43,564 nt of DNA, taken from the NCBI RefSeq assembly GCF_003999195.1, contig NZ_RJVR01000269.1:1-43564 (forward strand). The letters are read 5' to 3'. The notes beneath the pieces were generated by a model that was given only the letters and a program-made list of their open reading frames with translations, did not search any database and was not told the origin of the DNA. This DNA is from Streptomyces soli (lineage in GTDB: Bacteria > Actinomycetota > Actinomycetes > Streptomycetales > Streptomycetaceae). Each line of letters starts with the position of its first letter. Position 1 is the first letter of the stretch. Below are positions 31,282 to 39,432 of this stretch, piece by piece. A program made the position numbers and the translations under genes.

Positions 31282-32043
31282 TTCCGCGAGCAGGGTGACT
31301 ACGGCAGCCTCGGCTACGACGGACACCACGACTGGCCGGTGCTGCAGGGCCGCTACACCCTGTGCGTGCTGTTCGAGTACGCGGCCACCCTCGGCCTCGT
31401 CGACGTCCAGTACATCGACCCGGACGGCGCCCGGGACGACTTCCGCCACATGTGGGGTGCCGACTGGCTGGAGCGGCTCAGCCGCTACGACGGGCTGCTC
31501 GCCATCCGGTTGAACCCGCTCGGGGCGTACGCGACGGGGCGCGCCGACGACTACCGGCCCCGTCCGGCGCCCGCCGTCGGGGCACGGAGCCCGGTCAGGG
31601 TCCTGCCGAACTTCGACATCGTGGCACTCGACGGCCTGGCCCCCGCCGAGGCGCTGCTGCTCGAGGCGTTCGCGACCCGGTCCGCCGACCACGTCTGGAC
31701 GCTGTCCACCGCCTCCCTGCTGAAGGCCCTCCACGCAGGCCGCGGCCTGGACGAGCTGCGCCGCTTCCTTGCCAGGAGCGACACAGGAGAGGAACTGCCG
31801 CAGACCGTCACGGCTTTGCTGGCCGACGCCGCCTCCCGCACGGAGAAGGTACGGGATCTGGGCACGTGCCACCTGCTGGAGTGCGTGGACGAGGCACAGG
31901 CAGTGATGATCGCGAAGGACCGCAAGGCGGGCGCGCTGTGCTCCCGGATCGGTCGGGAACACCTCATGGTGGCCCCCAGCGATCTGCCGACTTTCCGCGC
32001 CGCGCTGCTGAGACTCGGCTGCGTACTGCCCGCCCGGACCTGA
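31282..32043 (+). pseudogene. C-terminal fragment of a helicase-associated (XPB/Ssl2 N-terminal-like) protein
   Basis: Homology-like sequence starts right after an in-frame TAG at 31279 (FREQGDYGSLGYDGHHDWP), so it has no start of its own; the first GTG is at 31339. The last 150 residues (VLPNFDIVALDGLAPAEALL ... GREHLMVAPSDLPTFRAALL) look like the Helicase_C_3 domain found at the C-terminus of large actinobacterial helicase-associated proteins. The usual N-terminal several hundred residues are missing. It abuts the recombinase remnant, so the deletion that removed the recombinase catalytic domain probably removed this gene's 5' part too. Confidence 0.7.
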
Positions 32044-32052
32044 GCGGGATGT

Positions 32053-33315
32053 TCATGCCCAGGGCGCGGTCCGTGGGGCGCGGGCCCGTGCTCGGAGCGC
32101 GGTGAGGGCGGCAGCTTGGCCGGTGGGGGTGAGGGAGAGGGTGGAGCGGCGGCGATCTCGGTATGCCAGGAAGCCGAGGGCCTCGCCGGGACGCAGCCAC
32201 TGCCACAGGAAGTGGCGGGTGTCGTCGGGGCGTGGCGGGGTGCCGTCGGCGAGGGTGAACGCCTCGGCGGCCAGGGTGTGCACGGCACCGGTGAGGTCGT
32301 CGAGCGTGAGCTCTCCGTCGAGCAGGGCCGCTGCGGCGGCTTCGGCGAGCTCGGCTCGGACACCGTCGCCGAACCACGCGCGGGCGGCGATGGCCTGCAA
32401 CAGGGCCGGGTCGGCGAGGTGCTGCCGACCGCGGGCGGTCAGGGAAAGCTTCCGGTGCCGCTTGGCGAGCAGCCGCGCCTCGCGGGCCAGTTCGTGCAGT
32501 TCGACGAGGCGGACGACGTCGTACTCGGTGCGCGGCACCATGCCGGGCAGATACCAGTCGTAGCGTTCGGTGGCCTCGATGACCAGAGCCCGCGGCAGGT
32601 AGCCGGCCTGGGTCAGCGTCACCCCGTCGCCGACCGACTCCAGCAGCCAGCGTAGGGGTTCGGCCGTGTCGGCGGGCACCTGGGGCGCCGCGCTCAGCAG
32701 GTCCGCCAGGGCGCCGCGCAGACGGCGGCGGGCGGCGGGCGGGGCCTCGGCCCAGGTACGGCGGCGCTCGCTGTGGACGGCGTCCAGCGGGGTACGGCCG
32801 TCGTGCGCGGGGTGTGGGGTGGTGAGCCAGCGCTCCACGTGCTTGATACGCGCGGCGGCGTAGCCGCGGGCACCGGGCACCAGCACACCCTCGTCGAGTG
32901 CCTGCTCCAGCAGCCGGGAGGCGTTGCCGTGGGCAACGGCCTCGTCGATGCCCATCACCGGCCCCCATGTGAGCAGGGCGGTGTCCGGCGGCGTCACCGG
33001 GGAGGCGCCCACTGCCCGCTGGTAGGCGGCCCGCCCCTGATCGGGCGAGCGCCGCCATGCGTCGAGGATCTCGCGGGTGGCCTCCGACGTGCAGACGGCC
33101 GCGGCCCGGGAGCGGCCGGCGTCCTGAAGGAGTTCGGCCAGGGCGGTGAGGATGTGCGGGTACTCGGCGAGCTCGGCCATCCACTTGACCGGCAGCTCGT
33201 ACCAGCAGAACCGCTCCACGTCCTCCTGGGCGAGCGAGTCGGCTGGGCCGCCGTCCGGCAGCAGCCAGCCGAGGAGCCGGTCCCGCATCTTGCTCGTGTC
33301 GTCGGCGCGCGTCAT
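32053..33315 (-). CDS. Unrecognised protein with repeated winged-helix-like motifs
   Basis: A 420-residue protein from ATG 33315, which overlaps the stop of the upstream gene (ATGA). I do not recognise the family. It starts with DDTSKMRDRLLGWLLPDGG and is mostly helical, acidic to neutral, without membrane segments or signal peptide. Three similar motifs, GVTLTQAGYLP, LSLTARGRQHLADP and LSLTPTGQAAALTAL, look like the wing-plus-helix element of winged-helix domains. This suggests three wHTH modules after an N-terminal helical domain with WYELPVKWMAEL, typical of some plasmid-derived hypothetical proteins. It ends nine bases from the helicase fragment. Function unknown; co-translated with its neighbour. 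Confidence 0.75.
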   Translation of the reverse strand: MTRADDTSKMRDRLLGWLLPDGGPADSLAQEDVERFCWYELPVKWMAELAEYPHILTALAELLQDAGRSRAAAVCTSEATREILDAWRRSPDQGRAAYQRAVGASPVTPPDTALLTWGPVMGIDEAVAHGNASRLLEQALDEGVLVPGARGYAAARIKHVERWLTTPHPAHDGRTPLDAVHSERRRTWAEAPPAARRRLRGALADLLSAAPQVPADTAEPLRWLLESVGDGVTLTQAGYLPRALVIEATERYDWYLPGMVPRTEYDVVRLVELHELAREARLLAKRHRKLSLTARGRQHLADPALLQAIAARAWFGDGVRAELAEAAAAALLDGELTLDDLTGAVHTLAAEAFTLADGTPPRPDDTRHFLWQWLRPGEALGFLAYRDRRRSTLSLTPTGQAAALTALRARARAPRTAPWA

Positions 33316-34484
33316 GCGTGTCCTTCCCCGCCTAGTTCCCGGTCGACTTCGATGGCCCGGCGTTGTACCCAGTCCCGATGGAACCCCGGCCGGTCCGCCG
33401 CCCGGAGCACGGCTCGGGCGGTCGCGGCGTCACCCTGCCGCAGGGCGCACGAGACCATGGCCTCCAGCGGTTGCCAGTCCTCCGAGCCCAGCACAGCCGC
33501 GGTGGCGGTGAACCGGTCCACCGCCCCGGCCGCGACCTGGGCGTAGGCGCGAAGCCCCAGGATCTCACGGGCTCGGAAGTCCCAGCGTGCCGAGGCGTAC
33601 TCGCCGTGCAGCGCGCAGGCCAGAGTCTCCACCAGGTCCAGATCGCCCCGGACCCCGGCGTGAAGGAACAATTCGGCCTCCTGCCGAGACGTCCCGCCGA
33701 AATCGCCGACCTCACCCAGGAGTTCAAGGAAGTCCTGCCAGAACACGTCGGCAGGCATCGTCGTCTGCCGCCAGGGGACGACGGCGTACTCGGTCACCGC
33801 CTGGCGCAGCCACTCGCCCAATGTGCCGCACGAGTCGTCGCACACCCTCACCGCCCGCACCCCGCAGGTCAGCGCGGCCCGCCGGATGGCCAGCAGCCTT
33901 GCTGCGTCCCCGTCTGCTTCTCCCACCTGGGCGACTGTGGCTTCGGCCAGATCCTCCGCCACCGACATCGTCGCCCACTGGCCGTGATGCCGATCCAGAT
34001 CCACAACCCCGGCGAATGCTTCGTACGGTCCCTGCGGCGACACTGGGAAGCGCGGCCACGCCCCGGTCAGAGCCCGCTCGGACAGCCGCCGACCCGGAGT
34101 CCACCACATGGGCGCCGTCTTCGCCCGCCCCTCCAGCGCCTGCTTCCACACCTTGGAACGGGCCCGGGCGAGGACCTTCGGATCTCGCACCGCGCCCCCG
34201 GCCAGCTCGGCCGCACCGAGCCCGTCCGCCGCAAGACGCTCCCGCAGATCCAGCAGATGACTCCACAACGGTTCCAGATACGCCCCGGGCATGACCCCGC
34301 CCGACCGCTCCCGCGTCAGGCGAACATCGAAGGCATCCCAGTCGCCGCCGCAGTCCACCACGCACGCCACGGCGAACCACACGTCCCAGTGCGACCACTC
34401 GCCCGACGGTGCCGTATGAGGCCACGGCTCCGGGCCGAACGTCGGCGGCCTGCGCCTGCTCGTGGCCTTGTCCGCTGTGCTCAC
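33312..34484 (-). CDS. Unrecognised helical-repeat-like protein
   Basis: A 390-residue protein. GTG 34484 (VSTADKATSRRRPP) and ATG 34529 are both possible starts; neither has a clear ribosome binding site. I do not recognise the family. The chain has Trp-rich N-terminal motifs (WSHWDVWFAVACVVDCGGDW, KTAPMWWTPGRRLSERAL) and a C-terminal half made of Ala/Leu/Arg-rich helices with alternating charged residues (RAREILGLRAYAQVAAGAVD, MVSCALRQGDAATARAVLRA), which resembles an alpha-solenoid. Its stop overlaps the ATG of the next gene, so the two products are made together and may interact. It sits in an accessory region with broken genes on both sides. Confidence 0.7.
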   Translation of the reverse strand: MSTADKATSRRRPPTFGPEPWPHTAPSGEWSHWDVWFAVACVVDCGGDWDAFDVRLTRERSGGVMPGAYLEPLWSHLLDLRERLAADGLGAAELAGGAVRDPKVLARARSKVWKQALEGRAKTAPMWWTPGRRLSERALTGAWPRFPVSPQGPYEAFAGVVDLDRHHGQWATMSVAEDLAEATVAQVGEADGDAARLLAIRRAALTCGVRAVRVCDDSCGTLGEWLRQAVTEYAVVPWRQTTMPADVFWQDFLELLGEVGDFGGTSRQEAELFLHAGVRGDLDLVETLACALHGEYASARWDFRAREILGLRAYAQVAAGAVDRFTATAAVLGSEDWQPLEAMVSCALRQGDAATARAVLRAADRPGFHRDWVQRRAIEVDRELGGEGHA

Positions 34485-34583
34485 CAGCGCATTGTCGCAC
34501 CGGAGACGACGGCGCTCGTAGCGCGCCATGGGGGTCACCCTGTTCGAGCGCAGCCGAGAACTTGGGGGAGTAGCCTCGCGCGC

Positions 34584-34712
34584 ATGACCGAGGCATGGAC
34601 CGACCACGCGCTCAAGGCGCTCCGCGCCGCCTGCCACACCGCAGACGGCCCGTCCCTGCTCGCCCTGCTGCGTATGCACGACCGCGCCGTGAGTGACAGC
34701 GGGTGTCTCTGA
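34584..34712 (+). pseudogene. Short gene fragment (N-terminal piece)
   Basis: A 42-residue frame from ATG 34584 (MTEAWTDHALKALRAACHTA, then LLALLRMHDRAVSDSG) ends abruptly at TGA 34710. It has clean helical composition and good codon use but is too short for a known family; it may be the start of a longer protein cut off by a rearrangement. The next 170 bases up to the vsr gene contain nothing I can name. Confidence 0.3.
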
Positions 34713-34881
34713 TGTCCTTCGCCAAGGGCTGGCGGGTCAGGTTGTGGCGTTTGTCAATGTGAGGGTGCAGAGGCTTCTGGTCCAGGTCGGCGACCTTGAG
34801 TGGAGACCGGCGCCCCACCAGCCGGGCTCTCTGCTGGCCGAGCACGTCCATGGCCGGGTTGTCCGCGGCAGAATGGGGTCC

Positions 34882-35297
34882 ATGGTCGACCTGGAGACAA
34901 CCCCGAAGATCCGTGCGCGGATGAGCAAGCAGCGCAGTCGCGACACGGACATCGAGATGACCCTCCGCAGGACCCTCCATGCCGTCGGGCTCCGCTACCG
35001 GGCCGCAGACCGCTCAAGGGTGTGGGCCGCGAGGCCGACGTTCTCTTCGGCCCGGCGCGCGTCGCGGTCTTCGTCGACGGCTGCTTCTGGCACGGCTGCC
35101 CTGAGCATGCGACATGGCCGAGGAACAACGCGGTGTTCTGGCGCGAGAAGATCGAGAAGGACCGTGCTCGCGACAGCGACACTGACGCCCGTCTCGCGGA
35201 GGCAGGCTGGGCATCGGTGCAGGTCTGGGAGCACGAGAACGCCGCCGAAGCCGCCGAGCGGATCGTCGCCCTGGTGCGGGAGCGTCGTGGGGCGTAG
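34882..35297 (+). pseudogene. vsr: Very-short-patch-repair endonuclease Vsr, frameshifted
   Basis: From ATG 34882 the frame reads MSKQRSRDTDIEMTLRRTLH and GLRYR, the standard Vsr N-terminus. At 35002-35004 it must shift to continue as RRPLKGVGREADVLFGPARV, AVFVDGCFWHGCPEH and WREKIEKDRARDSD to TAG at 35295. FVDGCFWHGCPEH is the Vsr active-site/zinc signature. Vsr nicks at T:G mismatches produced by deamination of 5-methylcytosine and usually accompanies a cytosine methyltransferase. None is visible here. The two-base surplus (or one missing base) makes it a pseudogene, unless it is a sequencing error. Confidence 0.88.
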
Positions 35298-35486
35298 GCC
35301 AGGCCGAGCTCGGCCGTTGAGCCACAACCCTACGAATGGCTGGGGCAGGCGGTGGCCGGGGGTGCCTTCCAGCTGCATGGACCTCCACGGCACTGCTGCT
35401 CGCGGTCGCGGTGGCGGCCGCTCTGCTGCTGAAGCCCGCCCCGCAGAAGTGACGGCCGGGGCCCAATTCACGAAGGAGACGACCCC
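35298..35486 (+). other. Intergenic stretch with a possible membrane-protein tail
   Basis: Between vsr and the DUF2255 gene, the plus strand encodes TALLLAVAVAAALLLKPAP, then QK and a stop at about 35451. It looks like the last membrane helix of a lost transporter or small membrane protein. No start or upstream part exists. I see nothing else in the stretch apart from the AAGGAG ribosome binding site of the next gene. Confidence 0.3.
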
Positions 35487-35750
35487 ATGACGACATGGAC
35501 GAGCGACGAACTCACCAGGATCGAGCGGGCGGAGGAGCTGCAGATCGCGTCCCTGCGGCGCGACGGCACGCTGGGAAGCCGGCGGACGATCTGGGTCGTC
35601 CGCCTGGGCGACGACATCTGCATCCGATCCGTGAACGGACCCACCTCCGCCTGGTATCGCGGCACCCGGGCCCGCCAGGAAGGCCGCGAAGCGTCAGCCG
35701 CAGCGCACGCCGAGCGTAGGAGCAGGCGTCAACTGAAGGCGCGCCGGTAG
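35487..35750 (+). CDS. DUF2255-family protein, C-terminally truncated
   Basis: An 87-residue frame from ATG 35487 with an AAGGAG ribosome binding site. The first about 67 residues (WTSDELTRIERAEELQIASL, RRTIWVVRLGDDICIRSVNG, SAWYRGTRARQEG) match the DUF2255 family, small flavin-reductase-fold-like proteins of about 120 residues. After RARQEG the expected ending is replaced by Arg-rich residues read from the neighbouring region, and the frame overlaps the opposing GlxA gene by 22 bases. Probably a truncated, non-functional copy created at the junction with the regulator gene. Confidence 0.7.
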   Translation: MTTWTSDELTRIERAEELQIASLRRDGTLGSRRTIWVVRLGDDICIRSVNGPTSAWYRGTRARQEGREASAAAHAERRSRRQLKARR

Positions 35751-36742
35751 GCGTTGGGGCTGACGCCGGTGGTCCGTTTGAAGCGGTCGCGGAAGGCGGT
35801 GGGTGAGCCGAAGCCGACCTGGGCGCCGATGCGTTCGACGGGGTGGCGCGTGGTCTCGAGGAGGTGCTGGGCCTGGCGGATGCGGGCGCGGTGGAGCCAC
35901 TGGAGCGGGGTGGTTCCGGTCTGTTCGCGGAAACGGCGGATCAGGGTCCGGGTGCTGGTTCCGGTGTAGGCGGCGATGTCGGCGAGGGTGAGGTCGCGGG
36001 CGAGGTTGTCCTGCAACCAGGTAAGGAGGGGTTCGAGCGCGGAGCCCTGGGGTGTGGGGTTGCGATTGTGGACGATGAACTGCGCTTGTCCGCCCTCGCG
36101 TTCCAGGGGCATGACGGACAGCCGGGCCGCGTCGGCGGCGACGGCCGAGCCGTAGTCGCGGCGGATCAGGTGCAGGCACAGGTCCAGGCCGGCGGCGGCG
36201 CCGGCGGAGGTGAGGATCTGGCCGTTGTCGACGTACAGGACGTCCGGGTTGACCTCGATGTCGGGGTGGATGGCGGCAAGTTGGGCGGCGGCGATCCAGT
36301 GGGTGGTGGCACGCAGGCCGTCGAGCAGGCCGGAGGCGGCCAGCGGAAAGGTGCCCGAGCAGATGGAGGCGATGCGCGTGCCGTCGTCGGCGGCTGCGCG
36401 CAGGGCATCGCGGACGGCGGGGGCGAGGGGGGCCGCCGGGTTGTCCGTACCGGGCACGATGATCGTGTCCGCGCCTTTGAGGCCCTCCAGTCCCCACGGC
36501 GCGCGCAGGGTGAAGGCACCTGTGTCGATCTCCGGCTTCTCCGCGCACACACGGATCTGGTAGCCGGGGCGCCCGTCCGGGAGGCGGGTGCGGGTGAAGA
36601 CCTCGATCGGGGTGGACAGGTCGAACGGGATCACCCGGTCGAGCGCTAGGACGGCGACTGTGTGCATGGCCAGAAGATACCTGCCCGCCGAATGCTCGTT
36701 TCGGTCGCTGCGAAGACAAGAAGTGTCGTTTTCCCAGCTCAT
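35729..36742 (-). CDS. GlxA-family regulator: DJ-1/PfpI-like domain plus AraC helix-turn-helix
   Basis: A 337-residue protein. ATG 36742 has a strong AAGGAGAGG ribosome binding site; the internal ATG at 36667 (MHTVAVLALDRVIPFDL) is the start suggested by homology. Residues 26-200 form a class-I glutamine-amidotransferase/DJ-1-like sensor with the nucleophile-elbow Cys in ASICSGTFPLAA. Residues 235-335 hold two AraC helix-turn-helix motifs (LTLADIAAYTGTSTRTLIRR, then ERIGAQVGFGSPTAFRDRFK). GlxA-type regulators control detoxification or catabolic genes. Divergently it faces another DJ-1-like gene, its likely target, across an inverted repeat. Confidence 0.9.
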   Translation of the reverse strand: MSWENDTSCLRSDRNEHSAGRYLLAMHTVAVLALDRVIPFDLSTPIEVFTRTRLPDGRPGYQIRVCAEKPEIDTGAFTLRAPWGLEGLKGADTIIVPGTDNPAAPLAPAVRDALRAAADDGTRIASICSGTFPLAASGLLDGLRATTHWIAAAQLAAIHPDIEVNPDVLYVDNGQILTSAGAAAGLDLCLHLIRRDYGSAVAADAARLSVMPLEREGGQAQFIVHNRNPTPQGSALEPLLTWLQDNLARDLTLADIAAYTGTSTRTLIRRFREQTGTTPLQWLHRARIRQAQHLLETTRHPVERIGAQVGFGSPTAFRDRFKRTTGVSPNAYRRAFS

Positions 36743-36800
36743 AGCCTCTCCTTGAAGGCTGTGGCGATATCCCGTTGGAAGCTGTCACTAATGCCACTGG

Positions 36801-36837
36801 GGACGCTTCGGTAGCCGGTTTAACGTCGGAAGCGTCC
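36801..36837. promoter_or_regulatory. Inverted repeat between GlxA regulator and DJ-1 operon
   Basis: Perfect 9-bp arms GGACGCTTC (36801-36809) and GAAGCGTCC (36829-36837), 19 bases apart, lie about 45 bases before the DJ-1 gene start. A GTTTAAC element sits between them, possibly part of the promoter. Candidate binding site of the GlxA-type regulator. Confidence 0.5.
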
Positions 36838-36881
36838 GGCGCAGAGACCGGCCCAACCGCACCGCATCCGAAGGAACGTCC

Positions 36882-37571
36882 ATGCACGCCCAGATCGTCT
36901 TGTTCGACGGCTTCGATCCGCTCGACGTCATCGCCTCCTACGAGGTGCTGTACGCAGGTGGCACAGCCTCCGGCGGCGCGGTGAGCGTGGAACTGGTCTC
37001 CGCCGAGGGGCCACGCGAGGTGGTGAGCGGTACCGGTGGCCTCGCGCTACGCGCCACTGCCGGCCTCGACCCCGGGCGCGCGGGCCTGATCCTGGTTCCT
37101 GGCGCATCGGGCCGGGTCGGAGAGCCCGGCGAGGTCCCCGACCAGGACATGGGGGCGGGGGAGTGGAGGCAGGACGAGTTCGTCCCCGTGCTGCTGGGCC
37201 GCACCCTGACCACCGGGTTGCCCACGCTGTTGAAGGCGGCGGTGGCGAATCCGGAGGTGACGACCGCCGCGGTGTGCGGCGGTTCGCTCGTCCTGGCCAT
37301 GGCGGGCCTGCTGGAGGGCCGTCACGCCACCACCCATCACCTGGGCCTGGACATGCTCGACGCCACCGGCGTCCACGCGGTCCACGCCCGCGTCGTCGAC
37401 GACGGCGACCTCGTCACCGGCGCCGGCGTCACTTCCGGGCTCGACCTGAGCCTGTATCTGCTGGAGCGCGAGGTCGGCCCCCGGATCGCCCACGCTGTCG
37501 AGGAGCTGTTCGCCCACGAGCGCCGCGGCACGGTCTGGCGCCACCAGGGCCCGTCGCCCGCCGGTCTCTGA
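36882..37571 (+). CDS. DJ-1/PfpI-family protein
   Basis: A 229-residue protein from ATG 36882. The DJ-1/PfpI fold is indicated by MHAQIVLFDGFDPLDVIASY, GLILVPGASG and the nucleophile-elbow Cys in TAAVCGGSLVLAMAGLL, followed by ATTHHLGLDML and GVTSGLDLSLYLL. Members include isonitrile hydratases (InhA), glyoxalase III-like and chaperone proteins; the DPLDVIASYEVL start is most like the isonitrile hydratase/amidotransferase group. First gene of a probable four-gene operon and likely controlled by the divergent GlxA-type regulator. Confidence 0.88.
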   Translation: MHAQIVLFDGFDPLDVIASYEVLYAGGTASGGAVSVELVSAEGPREVVSGTGGLALRATAGLDPGRAGLILVPGASGRVGEPGEVPDQDMGAGEWRQDEFVPVLLGRTLTTGLPTLLKAAVANPEVTTAAVCGGSLVLAMAGLLEGRHATTHHLGLDMLDATGVHAVHARVVDDGDLVTGAGVTSGLDLSLYLLEREVGPRIAHAVEELFAHERRGTVWRHQGPSPAGL

Positions 37572-37631
37572 CCGCCCGCGCGCCTCTCCCGTACGTCTCA
37601 CTCTCGCCGCACCGTAAGGAAGAACAGCACC

Positions 37632-37958
37632 ATGCCCGTCGAAGGCACCTGGGACCTGTCCATCGCCACCCCCATCGGCAAGATCAAGGCCGTCGTCGAA
37701 CTCCGTCGGCAGGACGATGTCCTGACCGGCGTCGCCCACGGGGCCGGAGAGGAAGTCACGCTGGGCGACGTCGTCCTCGACGGTGACCGGCTCACCTGGA
37801 AGCAGGCCATCACCAAGCCCATGCGCCTGAATCTGGCCTTTGACGTGACGGTCGACGGCGACACCCTGACCGGAACCTCCAGGGCCGGACGTCTGCCGGC
37901 CTCCAAGGTCACCGGCCGGCGTCACACCGTCCGAGCCACCACGGAACTCCGACCGTGA
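37632..37958 (+). CDS. Small beta-rich hypothetical protein
   Basis: A 108-residue protein from ATG 37632 with an AAGGAAG ribosome binding site, 60 bases after the DJ-1 gene. It reads like a small beta-barrel: GTWDLSIATPIGKIKAVVEL, then DGDRLTWKQAIT and FDVTVDGDTLTGTSRAG. The alternating pattern and the start resemble lipocalin-like proteins of unknown function. No signal peptide, so cytosolic. The stop overlaps the GTG of the next gene (GTGA), showing co-translation. Confidence 0.75.
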   Translation: MPVEGTWDLSIATPIGKIKAVVELRRQDDVLTGVAHGAGEEVTLGDVVLDGDRLTWKQAITKPMRLNLAFDVTVDGDTLTGTSRAGRLPASKVTGRRHTVRATTELRP

Positions 37959-38428
37959 CGAAACTCTTCCTCTCCCTGCACGTCCTGGCCGCCGTGCTGG
38001 CCATCGGCCCGATCACCGTCGCAGCGAGCATGTTTCCCAAAGCCCTGCGCCGCGCCCACAGCGAGCCGGGTGACCACGAGGCGCTCACCACCCTTCGGTT
38101 GCTTCACCGGATCTGCCGGGTCTACGCGGTCATCGGCATCGCCGTACCCGTCTTCGGGTTCGCCACCGCCAGCAGCCTCGGCGTCCTCGGCAGCGGATGG
38201 CTGGTCACCTCGATCCTCCTGACCGCCGCAGCCGCCGCCATCCTGGCGCTGCTGATCCTGCCCGCCCAGGACAGTGCGCTCGCCACCGCGACGCAGGCGG
38301 CCCCCAGCTCCGGCGCCGACCCTCGATCAGCCGCCCGCCTGGCCATGCTCACCGGCATCTTCAACCTGCTGTGGGCCACCGTCACCGTACTGATGATCAT
38401 CCGCCCCGGCTCCACCACAGGAGTATGA
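37955..38428 (+). CDS. DUF2269-like integral membrane protein
   Basis: A 157-residue protein starting at GTG 37955, overlapping the previous stop. Four hydrophobic segments are seen: TKLFLSLHVLAAVLAIGPIT, YAVIGIAVPVFGFATA, LVTSILLTAAAAAILALLIL and LAMLTGIFNLLWATVTVLMI. The N-terminal LHVLAAVLAIGP pattern and four-helix layout resemble the DUF2269 family. Function unknown. The stop overlaps the next gene's ATG. Confidence 0.78.
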   Translation: MTKLFLSLHVLAAVLAIGPITVAASMFPKALRRAHSEPGDHEALTTLRLLHRICRVYAVIGIAVPVFGFATASSLGVLGSGWLVTSILLTAAAAAILALLILPAQDSALATATQAAPSSGADPRSAARLAMLTGIFNLLWATVTVLMIIRPGSTTGV

Positions 38429-38721
38429 CCGTGGACCTTCGCCACCTCCGTATCGCGGCACACGTCGAACTCGCCTCGCTCATCGCCATGCTGGCCAACC
38501 TCGCCACCGCTCACCTCAAACCCGTCTCCGCCCTGCTGGGCCCAACCCACGGCTGCGCCTACCTCTTCGTTCTGGCAGCGACCTGGCGCCTCGAACAAGC
38601 CACGACCACCACCAAGGCCACTGCCGTCATCCCCGGCATCGGCGGCCTCCTCGCACTCCGCCGGATCGAACGTCGGACGCTCCAGCGGGCCGGTCACCGC
38701 GAAGGTGGCGGGGCCCGGTAG
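38425..38721 (+). CDS. DUF3817-like small membrane protein
   Basis: A 98-residue protein from ATG 38425 (ATGA overlap with the previous gene). The pattern LRIAAHVELASLIAMLANLA, LLGPTHGCAYLFVLAATW and GIGGLLALRRIERR resembles DUF3817, a family of three-helix membrane proteins with a conserved His in a GPxHG motif (here GPTHG). Last gene of the DJ-1 operon; its 3' end touches the opposing broken gene. Confidence 0.75.
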   Translation: MTVDLRHLRIAAHVELASLIAMLANLATAHLKPVSALLGPTHGCAYLFVLAATWRLEQATTTTKATAVIPGIGGLLALRRIERRTLQRAGHREGGGAR

Positions 38722-39432
38722 CCCGGGAAGGGTCAACTGCCGTACCCGGCCACCCAGATCCAGTTCTGGCGTTCGTACAGCACCCGGAAACCGATGTTCG
38801 ATGGTGACGGGTTCGGCTTTCTCCCCGGCCGTGTCCATGGCTTCGGCGGCGGACAGTAGCAGTGCGGGGATGTAACCCCGGTAGAGGGGGCGTTCGATGC
38901 GGGCCGGCAGGTCGATGCGGGCCACCAGTTCGTCCGGTACCAGGGCGTCCTCGACGAGGACATCGTGGCTCCCGGAGCTGCGCATGCCGCTGACGTTCCA
39001 CGTGTCCCGGATGGACAGCTGATCCCGGGGGAGCACGAAGTGCCGGACGTCCGGCAGGCCCGCTTCCGTCGGGCGCGGGGCACCGTCCTGCATGACGACG
39101 GCGACCACGACGAACCAGTCCGGGCGCAGCCCCGGGGGCTGCCCGGACTGGGCTTCCAAGACTGCTTCAGAAGCGAGCCGCCCCAGCCTGTACAGCTCGC
39201 TACGCCCCACTGGCGCACGTGAGGCCCCCGAAAGAATCAGCTTCATTTGCGCTGGGGAATCGTATGCATCTAAGTCTTTCGGCCCAAATGGTGGGATGTA
39301 CTGTCCCGTTATGCGCCTTTGGATAAGAAAAGTTCCGCGCGATTCACAGATTTGATCCAGGTCTTCCCTTCGCGACACACGAGTGTCATAGTGACGCGCT
39401 GTGTCATCCAAGAGCCTATGGATCTGATTCAT
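38722..39432 (-). pseudogene. Fragment resembling an acyl-CoA dehydrogenase/flavin monooxygenase
   Basis: The minus-strand frame from ATG 39432 is open through this region and on through the antisense of the DJ-1 operon to 38122, so it has no natural stop. Residues VLPRDQLSIRDTWNVSGMRS and GSHDVLVEDALVPDELVA are typical of the acyl-CoA-dehydrogenase/flavin-dependent monooxygenase fold (D-x-W-x-x-x-G-x-x-x-T/S-G-S motif). The helical C-terminal domain ends early at PLYRGYIPALLLSAAEAM. The first about 70 residues do not look like this family. Bases 39230-39440 are clearly AT-richer than the surroundings. I regard this as a chimeric gene remnant. The next gap, 39433-39695, holds no gene. Confidence 0.5.

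Noticed and set aside
34713..34881. Minus-strand frame near vsr (34612-34980) as a transposase
   Set aside because: No DDE or other transposase motif could be seen; the residues look like ordinary antisense coding.
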